The translations under genes and the position numbers were made by a program. 33,036 nt of DNA, taken from contig JAACDM010000665.1 of the NCBI GenBank assembly GCA_009936795.1, positions 1-33,036 on the forward strand. The letters run 5' to 3'. Below the pieces are notes generated by a model. It ran no database searches. It was not told the origin of the DNA and saw only the letters and a list, made by a program, of their open reading frames with translations. How positions within the stretch are numbered: the stretch's first letter is position 1; each line of letters begins with the position of its first letter. The DNA is from Verrucomicrobiaceae bacterium. GTDB lineage: Bacteria > Verrucomicrobiota > Verrucomicrobiia > Verrucomicrobiales > DEV007. This document shows positions 16,132 to 23,462 of the stretch, one piece after another.

Positions 16132-17526
16132 CTAGACTCCGCTTAAGGGTTCGGTGCTGCCACCGAAGCTGTCGGTTTCTACGCCGAGCTTGTGGAGCAT
16201 GGTTAGATAGAGATTGGAGAGTGGGAGCTCGGTGCCGCCCATTTCGGCTCGCCAGCCGGAGTCGTTGGCGATGCCGGAGGTGGCTTGATTGCTTGTGTTG
16301 TAGCGGCGGTAGTGACCGTGATTGAAGCCGAGGTGGCCGCCGCCGAAGAGCATGAGCGGATAGTTGCGCGATAGATGGAAGGCGCTGGAAGCGGAGCCGA
16401 ACAAGACTGCCGTATTGTCTAGCATGTTCCCGTCTCCGCCGGGTTCGGGCGTGGCCTTGAGCTTGCTGACAAAGCGGCCTAACTCATCGTTGATGAACCG
16501 GCAATAGGTGCCGAAGTTTTTGTAGCCTTCGGGTTTCTTGGTTTCGTGAGATAGCTGATGTGTTAGTTTGAAGCCGACGGCGCGACCGAGATAATCGCTG
16601 ATGCCGACGCCGTTCTCACGGCCGAGCTGGTAGGTGGCCACGCGCGTGGAGTCGGCCTTAAACGCCAGGTAGATCAACTCGTACATGGTCCGCAGATAAT
16701 TGCGTGGATCATCTGGGGTGACGTCGAGCTGGAGATGATCGACCTCAACCTGCGGAAGCGGGATATTCAGCCAACGCTTGGCTTTCTCCACCTTCACTTC
16801 AGTATCCCTGACAGACTGCAAATACTCAGCAAGAGTTTCCTGATCGTGCTGGGAGAGCGAACGCTTCAGAGAACGGGCGTCCGCCATCAAGTCATCGAGC
16901 GCGCTCTTGCTGAGGGCAAGTTGGCGCGCGGCGTCCGGGCCACTCTTGACGAAGAGCATGTCGAAGATGCGCTTGGGCTTGTGCTCGGCTGGGATGGGTC
17001 TGCCGTTCCGGTTGTAGGACATGGTCTGTGCGCCACGGGGCGAACCGGTGCCGCCGTCGGTGGACATCACGAGGGAGGCATGTCGGGTATGCTTGCCGGC
17101 TTCGGCGGCAAACGCCTGATCAAGCGAAATGGCATTCTGATAATCGCCATCCGCACCAGTATCTGCGCCGGTCAGAAACTGGTCGGCGTTGGAATGGCCA
17201 TGCACGCGCCGCACAGCGGGGTGCGACAAGCCGGAGAAGACGGTGAGTTCATCGCGCAGGGGCTCCAGCGTCTCCATGCATTTGGTTAATGTGTAGTCTT
17301 TCCCACTGCCGTGTGGGAACCAGCTCCAGTCCGCAAAACTGGGATCCGCTTCCAGGGGCATGGGGACTCCATCCGGCATGTAGAAGCAGGCCAAGCGTTT
17401 GCGCCTCGCCGTTTGTAAAGCCGCTGACGAGGTGTCGGCAAAGGATTCGAACCACGGCAAGGCAAGCGCCAGGCCTGTGCCCCGGAGAAACTTCCGGCGA
17501 TCTAGTGTAGAGAAGCTGGTGTTCAT
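16132..17526 (-). CDS. DUF1552 family exported protein
   Basis: Intact protein of 464 residues starting MNTSFSTLDRRKFLRGTGLA, with a Tat-like Arg10-Arg11 motif. Landmarks are RLACFYMPDGVPMP, DELTVFSGLSHPAVRRVHGH, a NADQFLTGAD block, SLVMSTDGGTGSPRGAQTMS, TLAEYLQSVRDTEVKVEKAK, YELIYLAFKADSTRVATYQL, TAVLFGSASSAFHLSRNYPL and LSNLYLTMLHKLGVETDSFG. Two other DUF1552 genes are in the window (3521-4797, broken, and 9286-10578). Here the expected intact DUF1592 partner is absent; only a short relic at 14497-14720 remains downstream. Function unknown. Confidence 0.9.
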   Translation of the reverse strand: MNTSFSTLDRRKFLRGTGLALALPWFESFADTSSAALQTARRKRLACFYMPDGVPMPLEADPSFADWSWFPHGSGKDYTLTKCMETLEPLRDELTVFSGLSHPAVRRVHGHSNADQFLTGADTGADGDYQNAISLDQAFAAEAGKHTRHASLVMSTDGGTGSPRGAQTMSYNRNGRPIPAEHKPKRIFDMLFVKSGPDAARQLALSKSALDDLMADARSLKRSLSQHDQETLAEYLQSVRDTEVKVEKAKRWLNIPLPQVEVDHLQLDVTPDDPRNYLRTMYELIYLAFKADSTRVATYQLGRENGVGISDYLGRAVGFKLTHQLSHETKKPEGYKNFGTYCRFINDELGRFVSKLKATPEPGGDGNMLDNTAVLFGSASSAFHLSRNYPLMLFGGGHLGFNHGHYRRYNTSNQATSGIANDSGWRAEMGGTELPLSNLYLTMLHKLGVETDSFGGSTEPLSGV

Positions 17527-17669
17527 GGCCTTGGTCCTGAAATCGTCATTCTAGCTCAATCAAATCATGTCTCACAACCAAGAAAAGAACTATCAAGTCT
17601 CTGCCATCTGCGAGCAAGCTTGCACCTCGCCATATAAGCCGGTGGCCTGCATTCAGTGTCATCCAGCTT

Positions 17670-20600
17670 TTAGGTATTCGTTCGTCGAACGTCGCAGTTT
17701 CTGACGTTGAATCTTTCAACCAGCCGAAGCAACGTCACCAAGAGACAGGGCAGAAAGGTTAGGGTCACAAGCGCTGTGAAAGCGAGGCCGAAAAGGACGA
17801 TGGCGCCGAGGCCGCGGTAGAGCTCGGTTCCCGCTCCTGATAGGAACACCAGGGGTGATAGACCCATGAGTGTGGTGGCGGTGGTCATGAGTACAGGACG
17901 TAGGCGCATGGCGAGGGCATCCTTCACGGCCGTGATAGCGTCGAGGCCTTTGTCGCGGAAGTTTCGCATGGTGCGATCGACGATGAGGATGGGATTATTT
18001 ACCGCCGTGCCTAACAAGACCAGAAAGCCTAGCATAGTAATAATGTCGAAGGGTTGCTGGATGACGTCCATGCCGAAGCGAGGGAGGAAGCCGCCGCCGA
18101 AATTGAGTAGCCATAGCCCGACGATACCTCCGCCGATTCCCAGGGGGACTGTTAGGAGGATGAGGAAGGGGTAGCCCCAGTGGCGGTAGAGGATGACGAG
18201 TTGCAGGTAGCAGAGCACGACGGCGATCCAGAGGTTCTGGCCGAGCGAGGTTCGTGTGGCGTCGAGTTGATCGCTTGCACCTGTGAGATCGATGGTGACG
18301 CCTGGAGGGAGGCGGCCTTCGCTGCGCATGGGTCGAATGATTTCGTTGCGAACTTGTTCGACAGCGGTCTCCAAAGCAATGGATCGCGGGGGGATGACGT
18401 AGAGGGTGACGGTGCGTTGGGCGTCGACACGGCGGATGTCGGCGGCGTCAACGGTTTCTTCAATCTTGGCGATCGAGCCTAACGGAATAACGGTTCCTTG
18501 AGGTGAGTAGATGGGTAGCGTTTCAAGGCGGTCGAGGGATTGGGCGTTGCCGACGTCGCTGTAGAGGAAAATGTCGATCTTGTCGTCGCCTGTGTAGAAC
18601 TCGTCGACGAAGGCGCCGTCGCTCATGGCCGCGGCAGCGAAGCCGAACTCTTGCGTGCTAAATCCGAGTTCGCGGAGGCGTTCCCAATTGGGTTGAATCT
18701 CGAGCAGCGGTTGACCAAGAACGAGTGAACCAGGATCGGAATCGATCTGCGCGCCCTCGATGAGGACTTCGGCTTCCCGATAAACTTCCTGCGCCGTCGC
18801 GTAAACTTCGGGCAGATCAGGGCCACTGATATCAAGCGCCACAGCACGGGTGCCGCCGTCGTTGCTGGAAATGATAGAGCCGCGCGAAGAGAAGGCGCGC
18901 ATACCAGGGTAGGCTCTATAGCGGCGGTTGATCAGTTCCATGTATTCATCGATATGATCGTAATCTTTGGTCACGGCGATGGTGAACACTGAGCCGGCCG
19001 AGACGATGATGTCCACCCGATCGAGCGCGGGCACTTCGGTCTCGCCGCGTTCGAATATCTCTGGTTCTTCATCGAGGGCGGGGAGCAGACCGGCCTCGAT
19101 TTCTTTGGCGATGCGGTCCATTTCTTTCAGCGTGTAACCGGGCGGCGCGGTCATGCCGGAGAAGGCTTTGGCTTCCTCGCCTTCGGGCAGGTATTCGGCA
19201 GGCGGCGTGAGCCAGATGAAGATGGAGGCGACGGCAGCGAGCGTGGCGGCGATGCAAAGAGGACGGCCTAGAGGAGAAGCTAACAGTTTCTGTAAGAGGC
19301 GGAGCAGACGCGATGGTTTGGGCGACTGGGAAGTAGCTTTCTTCTTTCTGCCTGGCAGATTCGCTGAGGCGACCGGCACGACTGCAATGGCGACGATCAT
19401 GGAGACGATGATCGAGGAGGAGATGGCGATGCCGATGTCGGAGAAGAGTTGGCCGGCTTCCTCACGGATGAACAAGATAGGCAGGAAGACGAGGACGGTG
19501 GTCATGGTGCCTGACAAGACGGCGGACCAGACATTCTTCACGCCATCACGTGCGGCCTCAAAGGCGCGTTTCCCAGCTTGTCTTTCCTGGGCGATGCTTT
19601 CAAGGACGACGATCGTGTTGTCTATCGTCATGCCGATGGCGAAGGCGATCCCCGCTAGTGAAATGACGTTGATCGTGCGTCCGAGCAGGAGCAGTCCGAT
19701 GAATCCTGCCACAATGCAAATGGGCATGCCTAACATGCCAATTAAGGTAGCGGAGCCGGACCGGAGAAAGAGAAACATCACGAGGGCGGCGAGGGCGGCG
19801 CCGAGGATGATGTTCTGGACAACGTTGCGGACTGAGGCTTCGACATAGGCGACGTCATCGCTACTCAAGGACATTTCCAGACCGGCGGGATTCAGGACGT
19901 CTTCGTTGAGCTGCTCGACGAGTGGGAGGATCTTCTTCTTGATTTCGATGACGTTCGATCCGGTTTGGCGAACGACGCTTACCCAGATATTCGGGGCACC
20001 GTTGGAGTAATTGTGGCGACGTGTTTCAGCATGATCGAGCTTCACGGTGGCCACGTCTTTCAGACGCGTGATGGCGTCGCCACGTCGCACAACAATCAAG
20101 TCGCGGAGGTCGTCGAGGTCTTTGAAACGGCCGACCGTGCGCATGAGGTAACGCCGTTTGCCACTGTCCAGATCGCCGGCGGAGATGTCAGTATTGCGCT
20201 GGCGAATGGCCGTGCGCAATTGTGTGAGTGAAATGTCACGCTCGGCCAATCTCGCAGGGTCGACTTCGATGCGGATTTGGCGTGCCGCGCCGCCGCTGAT
20301 TCTGACCCGGGAGACGCCTTCGACGCGCTCCATGGGTGGCCGGATATCGTCGGCAATGAAGTCCCGCATCATTTCTAAATCAATGCCCTTTGGATTTCCC
20401 GGCAGGGGCACGGTGCGGAAATAGAGAAACGGCGCGTAGGAGAAAGAACTGGTGCGAATGATAGGCTCATCCACGTTCTCCGGATAGGATGGCACCTGGC
20501 TGAGGGCGTTGTTGACCTCAATGAGCGCTTTCTGAGTGTCGGTTCCGTAGGGAAACTCGAGCTCGATTTCTGCTCGGCCGGTAGTGGCTACCGAGGTCAT

Positions 20601-20831
20601 CCGTTGTAGGTTTGGCAGGGTGCGGAGGTAGAGCTCCTGCTCGATGAGGATCTCTTTCTCGATGTCTTGTGGCGTGGCTCCGGGCCAGGCGGTGTCGACG
20701 GAAATGATACGTGTTTCCAGATCAGGAATCATCTGCACGGGCACCCGAGTGGCCGCCACGATGCCTAACAGAAGAATCATCGCCACGACGACCGCGACGA
20801 GGGTGCCTCGTTTTAAGAGCGCGTCGATCAT
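17670..20831 (-). CDS. RND-family efflux permease
   Basis: Inner-membrane permease of 1053 residues, full length for the AcrB/HAE group. It starts MIDALLKRGTLVAVVVAMIL and shows VPVQMIPDLETRIISVDTAW-PGATPQDIE, the porter-domain motif RVRISGGAARQIRIEVDPAR, and 12 expected transmembrane segments in two sets around two large periplasmic loops. In TM4 the motif is FAIGMTIDNTIVVLES, so the usual Asp-Asp pair is Asp-Asn, as in SwrC-like members. The second half contains LGFLVLLGTAVNNPILIVDR. Its start overlaps the adaptor gene's stop as ATGA. With the adaptor and outer-membrane factor it forms a tripartite proton-driven exporter; the substrate is unknown. Confidence 0.95.
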   Translation of the reverse strand: MIDALLKRGTLVAVVVAMILLLGIVAATRVPVQMIPDLETRIISVDTAWPGATPQDIEKEILIEQELYLRTLPNLQRMTSVATTGRAEIELEFPYGTDTQKALIEVNNALSQVPSYPENVDEPIIRTSSFSYAPFLYFRTVPLPGNPKGIDLEMMRDFIADDIRPPMERVEGVSRVRISGGAARQIRIEVDPARLAERDISLTQLRTAIRQRNTDISAGDLDSGKRRYLMRTVGRFKDLDDLRDLIVVRRGDAITRLKDVATVKLDHAETRRHNYSNGAPNIWVSVVRQTGSNVIEIKKKILPLVEQLNEDVLNPAGLEMSLSSDDVAYVEASVRNVVQNIILGAALAALVMFLFLRSGSATLIGMLGMPICIVAGFIGLLLLGRTINVISLAGIAFAIGMTIDNTIVVLESIAQERQAGKRAFEAARDGVKNVWSAVLSGTMTTVLVFLPILFIREEAGQLFSDIGIAISSSIIVSMIVAIAVVPVASANLPGRKKKATSQSPKPSRLLRLLQKLLASPLGRPLCIAATLAAVASIFIWLTPPAEYLPEGEEAKAFSGMTAPPGYTLKEMDRIAKEIEAGLLPALDEEPEIFERGETEVPALDRVDIIVSAGSVFTIAVTKDYDHIDEYMELINRRYRAYPGMRAFSSRGSIISSNDGGTRAVALDISGPDLPEVYATAQEVYREAEVLIEGAQIDSDPGSLVLGQPLLEIQPNWERLRELGFSTQEFGFAAAAMSDGAFVDEFYTGDDKIDIFLYSDVGNAQSLDRLETLPIYSPQGTVIPLGSIAKIEETVDAADIRRVDAQRTVTLYVIPPRSIALETAVEQVRNEIIRPMRSEGRLPPGVTIDLTGASDQLDATRTSLGQNLWIAVVLCYLQLVILYRHWGYPFLILLTVPLGIGGGIVGLWLLNFGGGFLPRFGMDVIQQPFDIITMLGFLVLLGTAVNNPILIVDRTMRNFRDKGLDAITAVKDALAMRLRPVLMTTATTLMGLSPLVFLSGAGTELYRGLGAIVLFGLAFTALVTLTFLPCLLVTLLRLVERFNVRNCDVRRTNT

Positions 20832-21964
20832 CGTAAGGTCGACTCACTCGCCGGGTCGTGTTGCTGTACTGAAACCGTCTGGCCTTCAGTGAGTCCCTCG
20901 TTTCCGCGCACCACGACCTTCTCTCCTCCTTGCAAGCCTTCGATCACTTCGACCACTTTGCCCAAGCTGCCTGCCGTGCGAATGGTCACCGGGCGAACCG
21001 TCGTTTGGGCGTTGGTTTCGGTCACTATCCAAACGGTAGCGGTGCCATCTGCTGTGCGCACCACCGCATCACGCGGCACGACGGTCGCCGATTCATTGCG
21101 TGGGCGATAGAAGAGGGTTGCGCTGCCGGACATGCCTGGCGAAGCGAGCTTTTCGCCATCTTTGAAAGTCAGCCGAGTGAGAAAGGTGCGCGAGACGGGA
21201 TCTTTCACTGGCACAATCATTTCGACCTCGGCTTCCAAGGCACGACCCGGATAGGAGTCCAAGGTCACCTCGGCCCTTTCCGCGCCACGTATGGCGGCGA
21301 CGAATTCCTGGGCGATCTGCAGGTCGAACCACAAGGCTTCCGTTTCCACCAATTCAAGAACCATCGTGCCCGTGTCCACCCATTCGCCCGACTCGGTCGC
21401 TTTCCTTGCGATGATTCCAGAGAACGGCGCCACCAGCTGATGCCGCTCGATCCGTTCTTGCGCCTGTTGTTCCTTCACTTTGAGAACCTTCAAATCGGCT
21501 TCGCTGATCGCCGCGCTGGCTTGCAACGTTCCCGCTTCTGTCTTGGCAAAGGCGCCATCGTCGATCAGCTCTTTCACTTCGTCGAAACGCCGAATGGCAT
21601 CCTTGCGCTGAATTTCCGCCGTTTCAATCTGCGCACGGACTAGTTCGAGTTCGATCTCTGCCAGTCTAGAATCCATCCGTAGCAGCGTGTCGCCCTTCTC
21701 CACCTCATCACCCGCGTCGACTTTGACCGATTCCACCAAACCGACCAAGCGCGGTGACAAACGCGCGCGCCGCTGCGAGGATACCGTGCCGGTCAGTCTG
21801 ATTTCCTCCACCACCTCGTCTGACCGCAAGACGGTCATGACCTCGACCGGGACAGCGCGCTCTTCATCTGCGAAGGCCAGGCCCACGAGGGCGAGCAGAA
21901 TAGGCACCGTTGGCCGATACAGCGGGAATGGGTGGGCAACGGCTTGAGATCGAGGCATGCTCAT
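20828..21964 (-). CDS. RND efflux periplasmic adaptor (membrane fusion protein)
   Basis: From Met at 21964 the protein has 378 residues with a signal segment (PLYRPTVPILLALVGLAFAD). The order of parts is typical: a barrel/lipoyl start VEVMTVLRSDEVVEEIRLTG, the lipoyl motif VKVDAGDEVEKGDTLLRMDS, a coiled-coil hairpin of about 90 residues (LVRAQIETAEIQRKDAIRRF to VKEQQAQERIERH), the second lipoyl half QLVAPFSGIIARKATESGEW, then beta-barrel and proximal domains ending with VIEGLQGGEKVVVRGNEGL. AGGAG lies about 14 bases upstream of this start. A longer form from 22072 would run into the divergent outer-membrane gene. It links the permease to the outer-membrane factor. Confidence 0.92.
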   Translation of the reverse strand: MSMPRSQAVAHPFPLYRPTVPILLALVGLAFADEERAVPVEVMTVLRSDEVVEEIRLTGTVSSQRRARLSPRLVGLVESVKVDAGDEVEKGDTLLRMDSRLAEIELELVRAQIETAEIQRKDAIRRFDEVKELIDDGAFAKTEAGTLQASAAISEADLKVLKVKEQQAQERIERHQLVAPFSGIIARKATESGEWVDTGTMVLELVETEALWFDLQIAQEFVAAIRGAERAEVTLDSYPGRALEAEVEMIVPVKDPVSRTFLTRLTFKDGEKLASPGMSGSATLFYRPRNESATVVPRDAVVRTADGTATVWIVTETNAQTTVRPVTIRTAGSLGKVVEVIEGLQGGEKVVVRGNEGLTEGQTVSVQQHDPASESTLR

Positions 21965-22048
21965 GGATAAAAGTTGATCTCCTGCTCGGCAAGACGCAAC
22001 GATCCCTGTCTTGCACCACCATCGATCCATAATCCCTCTTTTACGAGC
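21965..22048. promoter_or_regulatory. Divergent promoter region of the efflux genes
   Basis: The adaptor gene (minus, start 21964) and the outer-membrane factor gene (plus, start 22049) face away from each other across 84 bases, so both promoters and any operator must lie here or overlap the 5' ends. No clear -10/-35 pair or operator palindrome was recognised, and no regulator gene is adjacent. Confidence 0.5.
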
Positions 22049-23437
22049 ATGAAGCCGTCTTCTACCATACATGCGGCTCTGATCGCGACTCTATTGGTAG
22101 GCTGCCAGATGACGCCCGACCTGCGGATGCCTGAGGCGGCCAACCCAGCGGCCTTCAAAGACCAGAGTCAAGGTGCAGGGGAAGCGCTGCGGCCAGATTG
22201 GTGGCAGGGCTTTCAAGACAGTGAATTAAACCAACTCATCAAGCACATCGACGGTGGCAATCTTGAACTGCAGATGGCCGTGGCGCGTGCTGATCAGGCT
22301 TACGCCGCATTGGGCTTCGTGCGTGCCGAACGTTATCCCTCCCTGGATGGCCGAGGCTCCGTGCAACGACGACGACGCTCCGGCGATGATCGTGGTGGAT
22401 TCTCTTCCAATCCCTCGACCGAGTACCGCGGTGAGCTGGCGTTCGGGTGGGAAATCGATCTCTGGGGGCGGGTGCGAAAGCTCGTGGAGGCCGGCCAAGC
22501 GGAAGCGACCGCTGCGGACGCGCTTACTGAAGATGTCCGACTCGCGCTTCGCGGTCTGCTCGCACGCAACTACTTCGCTCTGCGGACGCTCGATCAGGAG
22601 CGCCTAGTGTTAGAAGAAGCCGTCGTCACTCGCGAGGACAACTTGAAGTTCGCGCAGAGGCGCTTTGCCGCTGGAATCACGCCGGAACTCGATGTCGCGA
22701 GAGCCGACACTGAACTCGCGACCACACGGTCGGAGCTGGCTAGCTTGCATGGGCCAAGGACACGTCTGGAGAATGCCATCGCTGTGCTCACTGGTCGTGC
22801 CCCCTCTGATTTCCAGTTGGCGGCGCGTGCCTTCGACGCACGGCTTCCCATGATCCGTGCCGGGGTTCCCATGGAGAGGTTGGCGGCCCGTCCTGACGTC
22901 GCCGCTGCCAAGGCCGAACTCGTGGCTGCCTACGCCCGAATCGGTGTAGCCCGTGCGGAGTATTTCCCGCAGGTGACTCTGATTGGAAGCGGAGGGTATT
23001 CTAACATAAAATCGAGTGACTTCCTGAAATGGAGCAGTCGAACGTTTGCCATCGGTCCGGAAGTCACCCTGCCGATTTTTCAAGGCGGCCGCCTTCGGGC
23101 GAACGAGAAACGAGCCCGGGCTGAGTTTGCGGAAGCAGTGGCGCAGTACCGCCAGGCCGTTCTCAATGCCCTGCGCGAGGTGGAGAATGCCTTGGCCGAT
23201 TTGACCGCAGCGCGCGATCAGACCGGTGCCCAGGATCGGGCGGTCGAGGCGGCTGGCCGGGCCTTGGAGCTTTCCAGTAAGCGCTACCGGGCCGGACTCG
23301 TCAGTTCTCTTGAAGTTGTCGATGCAGTGCGGGAACAGCTCGATGCCAAGCGCCGCTCCGTGCAAATTCGCGGCCAGCAATTCGAAGCCACGGTGCAATT
23401 GATTCAGGGCCTTGGCGGCGGTCTCTCCATCCGATAA
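22049..23437 (+). CDS. Outer-membrane efflux lipoprotein (TolC/OprM-like, NodT family)
   Basis: From Met at 22049 the protein has 462 residues. The leader MKPSSTIHAALIATLLVGCQ ends in a lipobox LVGC, so Cys19 is probably lipidated. Two outer-membrane-efflux repeats follow: GEALRPDWWQGFQDSELNQL, then AVARADQAYAALGFVRAERY-PSLDGRGSV in the first, and PMIRAGVPMERLAARPDVAA plus GVARAEYFPQVTLIGSGGYS in the second, closing with YRAGLVSSLEVVDAVREQLD. It forms the outer-membrane channel for the divergent adaptor and permease. The extended frame from 21974 adds 25 residues and would place the leader internally, so the shorter start is preferred. Its end is 25 bases from the convergent DUF1592 gene. Confidence 0.93.
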   Translation: MKPSSTIHAALIATLLVGCQMTPDLRMPEAANPAAFKDQSQGAGEALRPDWWQGFQDSELNQLIKHIDGGNLELQMAVARADQAYAALGFVRAERYPSLDGRGSVQRRRRSGDDRGGFSSNPSTEYRGELAFGWEIDLWGRVRKLVEAGQAEATAADALTEDVRLALRGLLARNYFALRTLDQERLVLEEAVVTREDNLKFAQRRFAAGITPELDVARADTELATTRSELASLHGPRTRLENAIAVLTGRAPSDFQLAARAFDARLPMIRAGVPMERLAARPDVAAAKAELVAAYARIGVARAEYFPQVTLIGSGGYSNIKSSDFLKWSSRTFAIGPEVTLPIFQGGRLRANEKRARAEFAEAVAQYRQAVLNALREVENALADLTAARDQTGAQDRAVEAAGRALELSSKRYRAGLVSSLEVVDAVREQLDAKRRSVQIRGQQFEATVQLIQGLGGGLSIR

Positions 23438-23462
23438 CAAGAACCCAACCGAGTCAAAGCAG

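Noticed and set aside
17566-17703. Small plus-strand frame containing a CIQCH heme-like motif
   Set aside because: It overlaps the 3' end of the RND permease gene, has no ribosome site or leader, and a single CxxCH is expected by chance.
19630-19665. Loss of proton-relay Asp in the RND permease (DN instead of DD) as an inactivating mutation
   Set aside because: Asp-Asn at this TM4 position is a known variant in SwrC-like RND permeases and the rest of the protein is intact, so it is noted only as a subgroup marker.
19153-19848. Plus-strand frame of 231 codons within the RND permease gene
   Set aside because: It is the antisense shadow of transmembrane-coding sequence and has no family signature.
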